Positions 1-7,253 of a stretch of DNA of 10,000 nucleotides are shown here, in pieces. A model generated the notes under the pieces. It saw only the letters and a program-made list of their open reading frames with translations, was not told the DNA's origin and did not search any database. Location: positions 1 through 10,000 of the forward strand of contig MCFG01000676.1 of the NCBI GenBank assembly GCA_002104895.1, read 5' to 3'. How positions within the stretch are numbered: the stretch's first letter is position 1; each line of letters starts with the position of its first letter. The stretch is from Anaeromyces robustus (Eukaryota; Neocallimastigomycota; Neocallimastigomycetes; Neocallimastigales; Neocallimastigaceae). A program made the translations under genes and the position numbers.

Positions 1-341
1 TAAGTCTTTTATATAATTAAATGAAAAATTAAATATGAATTAAATATATATGTATATATTGAATATTTACAATAAATCAACCGTTTAAATTTTTTTATTA
101 TATTTATTTTTATTTATTACATATATATATTAATTTTTCTTATTATTTATTAAAATATTTTTAAAATAATTTATTAATTATAAATAATAATTACGTTTAT
201 TTTTTATATATTTATATATTTTTTAATTAATTATTATATATTTTTTTATCCCTACTCTTTATTTCTATTATATATTTTTATTCTTCTTTTCATTATCATT
301 GTAATTTATATTATTTATATTATTATTATTAATGATAATAA

Positions 342-380
<39 letters not shown>

Positions 381-381
381 C
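1..381. other. AT-only gene-free stretch, left edge
   Basis: No coding segment, RNA gene or ordered repeat is visible on either strand. The stretch holds a 19-base A run (340-358) followed by four AAAAG units, with G at 359, 364, 369 and 374. On the minus strand it lies downstream of the last recognisable LRR exon of the decayed gene ending at 382, so it could be intron or 3' flank of that gene. I see no further exon. Confidence 0.6.
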
Positions 382-452
382 AATATTTTTAATTTACGCT
401 TGCTCCCAATACTATCAGGTATTAAATTAATATCGTGATGGTTTTTATTATT
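382..452 (-). other. Relic LRR exon beside the minisatellite
   Basis: A 71-bp stretch, one base short of the usual 72. It starts after ATTATAAG (acceptor ending at 453) and ends TT|GTTTTTT. The second half reads NLIPDSIGSKRKLKIL, a good plant-type LRR C-half; the first half is degenerate. The acceptor lies inside the last copy of the 52-bp repeat, so repeat amplification happened in the intron just upstream of this exon. Confidence 0.5.
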
Positions 453-662
453 CTTATAATGGTTTGTATATTATATATATTGTATATAATAATAAATAAT
501 TATTCTTATAATGGTTTGTATATTATATATATTGTATATAATAATAAATAATTATTCTTATAATGGTTTGTATATTATATATATTGTATATAATAATAAA
601 TAATTATTCTTATAATGGTTTGTATATTATATATATTGTATATAATAATAAATAATTATTTT
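447..662. repeat. 52-bp minisatellite, about 4 copies, each with a hairpin
   Basis: Units begin TTCTTATAATGG at 451, 503, 555 and 607, exactly 52 bp apart and essentially identical, with a few bases of a further copy on the flanks. Each unit contains inverted arms TATTATATA and TATATAATA around a 5-base centre. On the minus strand the unit ends in ACAAACCATTATAAG, which resembles an intron 3' end. The array lies in the intron between two relic LRR exons. The near-identity of the copies indicates recent expansion. Confidence 0.93.
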
Positions 663-733
663 TATTAGTTTTTTAAAAATATAATTTTGACAAGAAATAA
701 TACAAAAAAAAAAAAAAAAAAAAAAAAACATAC

Positions 734-802
734 AAGGAATGTAATTTCTCTAAATTTGCCAACTCATTTATAAACTCATATAATAATATATATGTAAATA
801 TT
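734..802 (-). other. Relic LRR exon of the decayed gene
   Basis: A 69-bp stretch lies between an AAAG acceptor (ending at 803) and the donor GTATG (733-729). Its second half is a clear LRR, ELANLEKLHSL, ending TT|GT in phase 2 as in the intact repeat exons next door. Its first half no longer shows the LxLxxNxLxG signature. Immediately after the donor comes a 25-base T run on the transcribed-sense strand. Confidence 0.5.
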
Positions 803-863
803 CTTTATTTTTAATAAGTAAAATAAAAAATTATAATTTTTGGATAAAATATATATAAATTAC

Positions 864-1095
864 ATTTCAGTAAGAGAATTGTTTTTCACATTTAATTCCT
901 TGATTCTGACTACAACTATTAAAACCCTAATTTACTATAGAATTTTCGTCGTTAAAAATATCGTCTTTATCATTACCTTTCAATGTATTAAAAGCATTTT
1001 CTAAAAGTTGACAATCGTAAAATACTATCAATCATCAAAAATGAAAATAATATGTAATTTAAAAAAGAATTAAGAAATAATTTCAACATTTTCAT
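864..1095 (-). other. Exon 1 of decayed LRR gene: signal peptide and LRR cap
   Basis: Exon of 232 bp with donor GTAATT at 863. The encoded Lys-rich start and hydrophobic core form a convincing signal peptide. The cap has the family pattern of an initial Cys followed by a helix (LLENAFNTLKG), then Cys, then GI-x-C, then N-x-L-x-x-I leading into the first repeat. The exon ends in phase 2 (AT|GT), matching the phase of the neighbouring gene's cap exon. Confidence 0.6.
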
Positions 1096-1380
1096 TTCTT
1101 GTTATTTAATTATTCAATTAATTAATTTTGCATTTATTTGTTGTTTTTAAGGTTCTTTTGTACATTTTGTTATTAAAACGGGGTTATACCTTATAATGAT
1201 AAAATATTAATATGTTTTTTATATATAATATATTTTTTATAAAATATATTATATAAAAAATATATGAATTTATTATGTAATATTTTTTATATTTAATATT
1301 AAAGCGTTAAATATATGAAAATATAAAAAAATTGCTTATAAATTTATTAAGAGTTATATATATAAATAAATTAAATTTAC
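1096..1380. other. Spacer between the two minus-strand LRR genes
   Basis: On the minus strand this begins with a donor (GTAAAT at 1380) after the last good LRR exon of the upstream gene and ends at the ATG of the next gene. I see no acceptor followed by a repeat, stop-bearing exon or membrane helix. The 3' end of the upstream gene is therefore missing, or too degenerate to see. Confidence 0.55.
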
Positions 1381-1985
1381 AAATGTCTTAAATTTATTAA
1401 ATTATCCATTGAAGAAGGTAAAAGACCATTTAGTTTATTATCAGATAAATTTCTATATTTTTATTAAAATAATTTTTCTTATTATTGTTGTATTCTTTTT
1501 TTTTTCTATTATTATTATTAAATAATTATAAAATCAATATATATATTAAATAAAATTACAAATATTCTAAAGATCTTTAAATTTCCAATTTCTGAAGAAA
1601 TTGATCCTGTCAAACTTGTAAAAGATAAATTTCTTATAAAATTCAAATCATTATTTTATATACATTATTAATTAATATAGAAATCTTGTTATTACTATAT
1701 AAGTTAAAATATATAAAATATAAAAATAGGAATAAAAAATTTACAATTTTTGTAGTTTATCTAATTTACATATAGAAGAAGGAATATAGCCATTTATTTG
1801 TCTATTATTACTTAAATCTCTATTTAAATTATAATTTAAAAAATTAAAAATAAAAATCTTTTATTAATTTGATAATATTTAATTAATATTAATATAAAAA
1901 CAATATAATCTACAATATTTTCAGATTAGATAAATTGCCTATCTCTGAAGGTATTTGACCTATTATATTATTATGACTTAATTCT
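1381..1985 (-). other. LRR exon array: four repeats, one per exon
   Basis: Exons 1985-1914 (72 bp), 1819-1745 (75), 1632-1560 (73) and 1452-1381 (72) are separated by introns of 94, 112 and 107 bp. Each exon starts with the A of a split Leu codon (TT|A) and encodes one 24-25 residue plant-type LRR: ELSHNNIIGQIP then SEIGNLSNLKIL; DLSNNRQINGYIP then SSICKLDKLQKL; NLSFTSLTGSIS then SEIGNLK plus a shifted SLEYL; NLSDNKLNGLLP then SSMDNLINLRHL. The third exon has one extra base near 1575. Uniform phase and length make each exon a symmetric module that can be added or lost without shifting frame. Confidence 0.82.
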
Positions 1986-2119
1986 CTAAATAAAATAACA
2001 TGTAATTTCATAATAATTAATAATAAAAAAATTAATAATTTAGAATTATTATTTTTAACAAATTTATTTTATTATATATATATTTATTTTTTTTTTATAT
2101 ATATTCATATTTATAGTAC

Positions 2120-2225
2120 ATCATTATAATATGATTATTATCACAGATAATTCCTTCATATTCACAACAATTGATTTCATCTTTTTTTAAAAAGGAATTA
2201 ACAATTTTACATTCATTAATTAAAC
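2120..2225 (-). other. Exon 4: LRR N-terminal cap
   Basis: Flanked by acceptor AATAG (2226) and donor GTACTA (2119). It encodes LINECKIVNSFLKK, then INCCEYEGIICDNNHIIM. The C...CC...GIxC-xNN pattern is the usual cap that shields the first repeat of extracellular plant-type LRR domains. It starts in phase 1 and ends in phase 2, handing over to LRR exons that all share phase 2. Confidence 0.7.
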
Positions 2226-2469
2226 CTATTTTTTTTTATATTATTTTTAAATATATATATAAAGATAAATCTCAAATGTTAAATAAAAATAATAAATATA
2301 ATATTATTAATAGTAATTTAAAATGTTAAATATACACATATATATATTTAATTTTATTAAAATAAAATAATTACTTTCAGGAAGGTCAGATTTAATTGGA
2401 GTAGTACTGTTTTCTGTTTCTTTTGTAATTGTTGTTGTAGTTGATGTTTTTGTTTTTGAATTCTTGGAA

Positions 2470-2575
2470 GTGGTTTTAATAGTAGTTGTAGCTTTTGAAG
2501 TAGTAGTGGTTTAGTAGTAGTTGTAGCTTTTGGGTAGTAGTGGTTTTAGTAGTAGTTATAGCTTTTGGAGTAGTA
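2470..2575. repeat. 36-bp coding repeat, 3 copies, two shortened by 1 bp
   Basis: GCTTTTG recurs at 2491, 2526 and 2561. On the minus strand the units encode Thr-rich 12-mers with a Lys-Ala pair. The spacing is 35 instead of 36 because one base is missing at about 2533 (TTTTGGG versus TTTTGGAG) and one at about 2511 (GGTTTAG versus GGTTTTAG). These are the clearest single-base lesions in the gene. Confidence 0.8.
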
Positions 2576-2580
2576 GAAAT

Positions 2581-2790
2581 TTCATTTTGAGTTGTAGTAG
2601 TAGTAGAAATTTCATTTTGAGTTGTAGTAGTAGTAGAAATTTCATTTTGAGTTGTAGTAGTAGTAGAAGTTTCATTTTGAGTTATAGTAGTAATAGAAGT
2701 TTCATTTTGAGTTATAGTAGTAATAGAAGTTTCATTTTGATTTGTAGTAGTAGTAAAAGTTTCATTTTGAGTTGTACTAGTGACAAGATA
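2581..2790. repeat. 30-bp coding repeat, 7 copies (Thr-rich stalk)
   Basis: TTCATTTTGA recurs at 2581, 2611, 2641, 2671, 2701, 2731 and 2761, an exact 30-bp period. On the minus strand each unit encodes ten residues of the type TTTTTQNETS. The four units nearest the N-terminus carry NET, an N-glycosylation sequon. The three later units read NEI through a C-to-T change and lose it. Confidence 0.93.
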
Positions 2791-3063
2791 ACAATTACCA
2801 TTTTCACAGTTATATTTATCAATTATTCCAGTTTTACAAAATCGTTTATCTTTTGACATTTCTGATGTCTCTCTATTAACACAATAAACACCGTCTAAAT
2901 AAATATAATAAATATTTAATTAGTAAATTCAAGAAATTACAATAATAAATATTTTAAAAAAAAAATTACGTAAATATTATAAATAAATATGTATTTATAT
3001 TGTATAATTAAATATATATATTAAATTAAAAGAAAAATATTTTTAAATGAAAAATATATTTAC

Positions 3064-3688
3064 TTGCAAGATTGAAAAACATAATACCACTATATTCTCC
3101 TTTACTATAAATTTTAAGAGCAAAATTATTATATTCATATTTATCACTATCTGCAAATATATTTTCATCATCAGAATCAAATGTGATCATTATATCTTTA
3201 TTTTCTTTAACAAAATTTATTCCTCGATCTTTTGAAATACAAAAATAAATAGTTCCATTTCCATTTGGTTTGAATTAAACCTCCAACATTTATATTGCAA
3301 TCATTTTGAAATTCAGTTCCATTATCAATGGTTGATTTAACATAAGATTTTCCGTTATAAAGTAAAGTATAATAATTTGATAAATCTTTAATGTATCCGG
3401 GAGCTGATTTGCATTCATAATCACCATTTGAATATTGAACACAATAAATTACATGTAAACTTTCTTTATCAGAAATGTTAGAACTTAAACTTTGATATCT
3501 ATTTTCATAACCAAAATTTCCTTTTTCAATATAAATAATATTTATTCCTTCACCTAAAGTAAGTGTATATCTATATGTATTGGATTTAGAATTAATAGTA
3601 CGTAATTGTCTACCTTCAAAACAAAATTCATAACAATAATAATTACTATCGCTTAAACCACTTGGACAAGAATTATTAGGTATTCTTA
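3064..3688 (-). other. Exon 2: Cys-containing extracellular domain
   Basis: This 625-bp exon encodes about 208 residues with spaced Cys (CPSGL, YYCYEFCFEG, VIYCVQYSNGDYECKS, NDCNINVGG, IYFCISKD) and many Tyr, Asn, Ser and Gly. A frameshift near 3268-3275 separates NVGGLIQ from KPNGNGTIYFC; both sides are clearly the same domain. The composition recalls the Cys-rich modules of secreted anaerobic-fungus surface proteins, but I do not recognise a named domain. The exon ends GCA A|GTAAAT in phase 1. Confidence 0.6.
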
Positions 3689-3788
3689 CTATTTAAAATA
3701 AAAGAATGATATGAATCATATGTAATTTAATTTTTAAAAATGAAATAAAATTTTATTTAATATATATTTAAATTTCATAGTTTTTTAC

Positions 3789-3902
3789 CCATGAGACCAA
3801 AAGTGAATATTATACAAGATAAAAAATATAATATACTAATAAATATTATGAAAAAAATAATAATAAAAATTATATTAAAATATTTATTTTTTTTTATTTC
3901 AT
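3789..3902 (-). other. Exon 1: signal peptide, 1-base shift after ATG
   Basis: The sense strand shows ATGAAA followed by TAA within an A-run. One base out of frame lies a long hydrophobic segment (NIIFIIIFFIIFISILYFL, then SCIIFTFGLM) preceded by several Lys codons, a textbook secretion signal. It ends at donor ATGG|GTAAAA (3788) in phase 1, and joining to the next exon (TA at 3688-3687) gives an in-frame Val. A single missing A in the A-run would restore the frame, so the start is probably 3902. Confidence 0.6.
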
Positions 3903-4090
3903 TTTAAGTTTTAAAAAGGAAAAATATTATTTCATAAAAAAAAAATACCTATATAATAATTTTATCATTTTTAAAGATTAATTTTTTGCAATAATAAAAT
4001 ATAAAATAATAATTTTTACTACAATCTTTAATTAATAATATTGGATATTTAAATTTTTATAATTTGTATGAATGATAAATAATAAATATC

Positions 4091-4230
4091 AAAAAAAAGG
4101 AAAATAAAAAAAAAATAAAATAAAATATAAAATAAAAAAAAAATTGAAAATAGAAAATAGAAAATAAAAAATTAATAAATCAATAAATAATATAAAAAAA
4201 AATAAAAAAAAAAAATAAAAAAAAAAGAAC
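4091..4230. other. A-rich, strand-asymmetric tract upstream of the LRR gene
   Basis: About 140 bp consist almost wholly of A with scattered T and a few G, including three GAAAATA units near 4145-4165. On the minus strand this is a T-rich tract about 190-330 bp upstream of the LRR gene start. Such dA:dT tracts often exclude nucleosomes at fungal promoters; that role here is inferred. Confidence 0.45.
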
Positions 4231-4777
4231 ATAAACAATATACAATATGGAAAATACTTTAAAATTTTAAACCATTTTATTTATTAATTGTACTATTAAT
4301 AATTATAATAAATAAAATAAAATATTAATTTTTTAGTTTTATATAAAGCATTAAAAAAAAATGAATTAAATAATCTCTAAAATATTTTATTTATTTATTT
4401 ATTATTCACATTTTATTTAAATAAATTAACTTTAATAATAGTTAAAACATAAACAACTAAAAAGAGTTTTATCTTAAAATGATTCAATTAAAAATATTGA
4501 ATCTTGATTTTGAAAATTTATTTATTTTTTTTATTTTTTATTTTTTATTTTTAATTATATTTTTTAATTTAAACCAATCATTTTAAAAAATTTAGTTGCA
4601 CAATAAATTTATTTATTTTATTTTATTTTTTTTTTTTTTTTTAAAATGACAATTTTTATAAATTATTAATATTATTATAAATAATGATAATAAAAAAAGC
4701 GATAAATATTTTTAAATATATAAATAATATGAAAATATAATATTTTTTTTTAGAATAGGATTAATAATTATTAATTC

Positions 4778-4794
4778 ATTCTGTAATTCAGAAT
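4778..4794. repeat. Small hairpin ATTCTG/CAGAAT
   Basis: Six-base arms ATTCTG and CAGAAT surround a 5-base centre TAATT. It is unusual here because the arms contain G and C. No gene end is nearby, so no function is assigned. Confidence 0.45.
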
Positions 4795-5325
4795 AATAAT
4801 AAGTAATTTTCACTTCATTTCCAATCAGATAGAGTTAATATAATAATTCACAAATCATAATTCAAAATATATATTCAAAGCTTTATATTTGAAAAAAAAA
4901 ATAATGATAATAAATAAAATGAAATTTGTTTATAATTTTTTTTTCTTTTTTTTTTTTTTATTTATTTTATTTTAATAATAACAACAATAACGAATTTAAG
5001 ATTTAAAAGCACGTAAGTATAAAAAAAAAGTTTATTTTATTATAATTCTTTTCGGATTTATATACTTTTTAAAAATGAAAAAGTTTTCAAACATTTTTTT
5101 TATTTTAAATATTTTATTTTTTATAATTTTATTATTTTTTGAACAGATTAAAAGCTAAGTATTAGTATTTTTAGTATTTTATTATTCAATATATATATAT
5201 ATTAATTTTTTATTTATATATTTTAAATTTATAAGTATCTATTAAAATTTATACAATGTTTATTTTTTTTTTTTTTTACTAAAAATTGTATTCAATTAAT
5301 TTTAATATATTTAATTAAAAATTCT

Positions 5326-5357
5326 AAAATGTATATTATAAATATAATATACATTTT
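5326..5357. repeat. Near-perfect palindrome, 15-bp arms
   Basis: AAAATGTATATTATA is followed after AA by its exact reverse complement. Pairing continues outward with a few mismatches for about ten more bases per side (TTAAAAATT against AAATTTTAA). It could extrude as a cruciform or fold as an RNA hairpin, and might be a fragment of a small inverted-repeat element. Confidence 0.7.
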
Positions 5358-5740
5358 TAAATTTTAATTTATTTTTAACATTTTTAACATATAAAGTTAA
5401 AAATGTTTTTTTTTTTTTTTAATTTTATTGTTATTATTTATTTTTAAATGTAACTTTTTTTTTTAATGTATATTTATAAATATATTTAAAATAAATAACT
5501 ATATCATAACATAATTATTTATATATGGAAAAAATCTTGTTTTTTCTTTTTTTTTTTAAAAAAAAAAAAATTCCTATTTTACTGAAATATACAAGTTATA
5601 TATTGTTTATTTATTTGTTTATATTTATTTATTATTTATTTTTACAATAAATAATAATATATTTATTTAATATTGAATTTATTGATATTGTTTTATTTTT
5701 TATTCTATTCTTTTTTTCTTTTTTTTTTTTTTTTTTTTTT

Positions 5741-5865
5741 TTTGTAATATATATTTATTATATACTTTTTTTTTTATTTTTTATTTTTTTTGTTTGTAAT
5801 ATACATTTATAATATACGTTCATTTTTTTTTTTTTTTTTTTTTGTTACAATAATTTATTATTATT
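5741..5865. repeat. Poly(T)-linked triplicated motif upstream of the 5919 gene
   Basis: TTTGTAATATATATTTATTA starts at 5741, TTTGTAATATACATTTATAA at 5793 and a more diverged TTTGTTACAATAATTTATTA at 5841. Each copy follows a poly(T) tract; the longest are 25 T at 5719-5743 and 21 T at 5823-5843. The spacing is 52 and 48 bp. It lies 50-180 bp before the ATG at 5919, where it would be promoter or 5' leader. Confidence 0.65.
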
Positions 5866-5918
5866 ATTTTAATAATATTGAATAATAAAAATTTATAAGT
5901 ATGTAATTTTTTCTTGAA

Positions 5919-6909
5919 ATGAATATTAAAATTGAAATAAAATATTCTCTATTAAATTTTGTTGTATATATATGTATATTTTGTAATTCTTTTGTATATA
6001 CATCTGTAACGTTTTTAAATAAAAAAAATGAATTTAATCAATTTAAACCTATAAAATTAAAAGATTCTGGTGAACAAATTAAAAAAATTCAAGAAAAATT
6101 AATTTCTTTAAAATATGATTGTGGTTTGAATGAACCCGATGGTTATTTTAATATTCAACAGAAGATTATGTTAAAGAATTTCAAATTAATAATGGTTTGA
6201 ATCAACCGGGAAATTGAAGAATTAACTATAAAAAATTACTTTCAGATGAGGCTACCGAATTATTACTCAAAATATACTCTGTTTCATATATTAATGGTAA
6301 AGGATTATTCATTGAAGGAAAAAAAATTCTATTTCAGAAACTAGAATTGTTTATCGAAGAAAAAAGAAATATAATCAAAATCAAATCCTTTATATAACCC
6401 TCATAATAATATTAATTATCAAAATAATATTAAAAATAAAATAAGGATAAAAAAAAACGAAATAATAGTAAAAAGACTCGATACTGAGATTAATATAAAT
6501 GAACTTTTATCACAACTATTTAGTATATAGGTTATACATTGATAATAAACATGATGCACCATTCATTCACCAAGAGGTAATGATTTAGAAATTTTTTATT
6601 GATAGTAATATATAAATATCTTGCTATTGTCATGAAAATAAAAACATTATGCCTTAGCATGTGGTGATGATGTAAAAACCATGTATAGTGATCCTGGAGA
6701 AATGCTTGTAGTAAAGAACGCGATCTACCTAAGAACCTATGATCATTGTGATCAGTATATATGAACTATGGAAGGCCAATCTGATATCGAAGATGAAAGA
6801 ATAAATGAAAAAAAAGAAAAGTTGGTTATGGGTTTTAATTATTATTGGAATTATAATATTTGTTATAATACTTTGTTGTTGTCACTATGTATTTTCATCT
6901 GATCGTTAA
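5919..6909 (+). pseudogene. Broken PG-binding, M23-like, membrane-anchored protein gene
   Basis: The intact start (ATG 5919, 93 codons before a stop) encodes a signal peptide (LLNFVVYICIFCNSFVYTS) and a PG_binding_1 domain from residue 43 (FKPIKLKDSGEQIKKIQEKL, YDCGLNEPDGYFN). A 1-base loss near 6158 shifts frame; the domain continues as TEDYVKEFQINNGLNQPG and, after further breaks, LTIKKLLSDEA. Next come an Asn/Gln/Tyr linker (NPLYNPHNNINYQNNIKNK, 6390-6450), a segment with PRGNDLEIF (6573-6600) and YLRTYDHCDQYI followed by MEGQSDIEDE (6727-6790) that resembles the HxxxD, HxH and GQ regions of M23 peptidases, and a C-terminal helix (WLWVLIIIGIIIFVIIL, then CCC) ending at TAA 6907-6909. At least six frame breaks or stops occur, so the gene looks dead. 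PG-binding domains are typically bacterial; in a gut fungus this suggests horizontal acquisition. The M23 part is an inference. Confidence 0.62.
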
Positions 6910-7062
6910 AATCACCTGAAAATGTTTAAATATTTTAATGTTATGTTATTAATTTATTTTGTTTTTTTTTTTTTAATTTTGTGTATTTATTAATTACCTT
7001 TTTTTTTTTCTTTAAAATTTATTAATAAATCATTACATATTATAAAAATTGAAAATAAAAAA

Positions 7063-7103
7063 TATAATAATAATAATAATTATAATAATAATAATAATAA
7101 TAA
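7063..7103. repeat. TAA/ATA trinucleotide microsatellite
   Basis: About thirteen TAA units with one interruption (ATTATA near 7080). It is noncoding and probably length-polymorphic. Confidence 0.85.
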
Positions 7104-7217
7104 ACTAATAAAGGTTCAAAATTTTAGTATAAAAAATGATAAAAGATAATTATTCTTTATTTTTAGTGTTTTTAAAAAAAAATAAATACATTATTATTTA
7201 ATACTAGTTATTACTAT

Positions 7218-7253
<36 letters not shown>

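Larger units (their letters stand above)
382..1095 (-). pseudogene. Decayed secreted LRR protein gene (5' part)
   Basis: This minus-strand gene begins with ATG at 1095 and encodes a signal peptide (MKMLKLFLNSFLNYILFSF, continuing hydrophobic), then an LRR N-terminal cap (DCQLLENAFNTL, later GFNSC and QGIKC, then NNSLTEI). A donor GTAATT follows at 863. Two LRR-type exons follow at 802-734 and 452-382. The reading is broken by a frameshift near 1030 between signal peptide and cap, by TAG at 929-927 where a Trp (TGG) is probable, and by a 1-base shift in an A-run near 885. The cap parallels that of the neighbouring gene (positions 2120-2225), so the two are probably tandem paralogs on the same strand. 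No 3' end is visible. Exported LRR proteins usually bind ligands or surfaces; the partner here is unknown. The substitution creating TAG is not a homopolymer error, which favours real decay. Confidence 0.62.
2375..2894 (-). other. Exon 3: Cys segment and Thr-rich repeat stalk
   Basis: Acceptor TTTAG at 2895. The exon opens with GVYCVNRETSEMSKDKRFC, continues with NCENGNCYLV, and then becomes Thr/Gln/Asn/Glu repeats of 10 residues followed by 12-residue Thr/Lys repeats (TTTPKATTTTK type). It ends with a Ser/Thr/Lys tail and SDLPE before donor GTAATT (2374). Two single-base losses, near 2533 and 2511, break the 12-residue repeats; comparison with adjacent copies shows exactly which repeats are one base short. 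The segment is probably an O-glycosylated extended stalk between the ectodomain and the LRRs. Confidence 0.65.
1381..3902 (-). pseudogene. Secreted multi-exon LRR protein, frameshifted, no 3' end
   Basis: Eight exons are readable on the minus strand: 3902-3789 (signal peptide), 3688-3064 (Cys-containing domain), 2894-2375 (Cys segment plus Thr-rich stalk), 2225-2120 (LRR cap), then 1985-1914, 1819-1745, 1632-1560 and 1452-1381 (one LRR each). Introns are 94-169 bp with GTA donors and AG acceptors, and codon phases agree across every junction, which strongly supports the model. Apparent indels occur just after the ATG, near 3270, near 2533, near 2511 and near 1575, so no uninterrupted product is encoded as written. 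Several lie in or beside short homopolymers, so assembly error is possible. The product would be an extracellular recognition or adhesion protein; the ligand is unknown. Plant-type LRRs on a Thr-rich stalk suit anaerobic fungi, but I cannot name the gene. Confidence 0.72.
3903..5918. other. 2-kb AT-rich intergenic region between divergent genes
   Basis: It separates the start of the minus-strand LRR gene (3902) from the start of the plus-strand gene (5919), so it should contain both promoters. I see no exon or RNA gene. It holds an A-rich tract, a distant 11-bp inverted repeat (TTAAAATGATT at 4474-4484 and its complement at 4576-4586), two hairpins and poly(T)-linked repeats, listed separately. 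No TATA or activator site can be singled out against this base composition. Confidence 0.6.

Noticed and set aside
447-662. CRISPR-like array
   Set aside because: The copies are directly contiguous with no unique spacers, and the genome is eukaryotic, so it is a plain minisatellite.
2530-2856. Plus-strand open frame of about 108 codons, Ser-rich
   Set aside because: It is the complement of the Thr-rich 30-bp repeats of the minus-strand LRR gene. The minus-strand reading has matching splice phases on both sides, so this frame is a by-product.
3047-3235. Plus-strand open frame of 62 codons, Ile/Phe/Lys-rich
   Set aside because: It is antisense to exon 2 and its donor, with composition typical of noncoding AT-rich DNA and no recognisable motif.
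4474-4586. MITE bounded by TTAAAATGATT inverted repeats
   Set aside because: The arms are only 11 bp of A/T-rich sequence, with no target-site duplication. Chance pairing is plausible at this composition.
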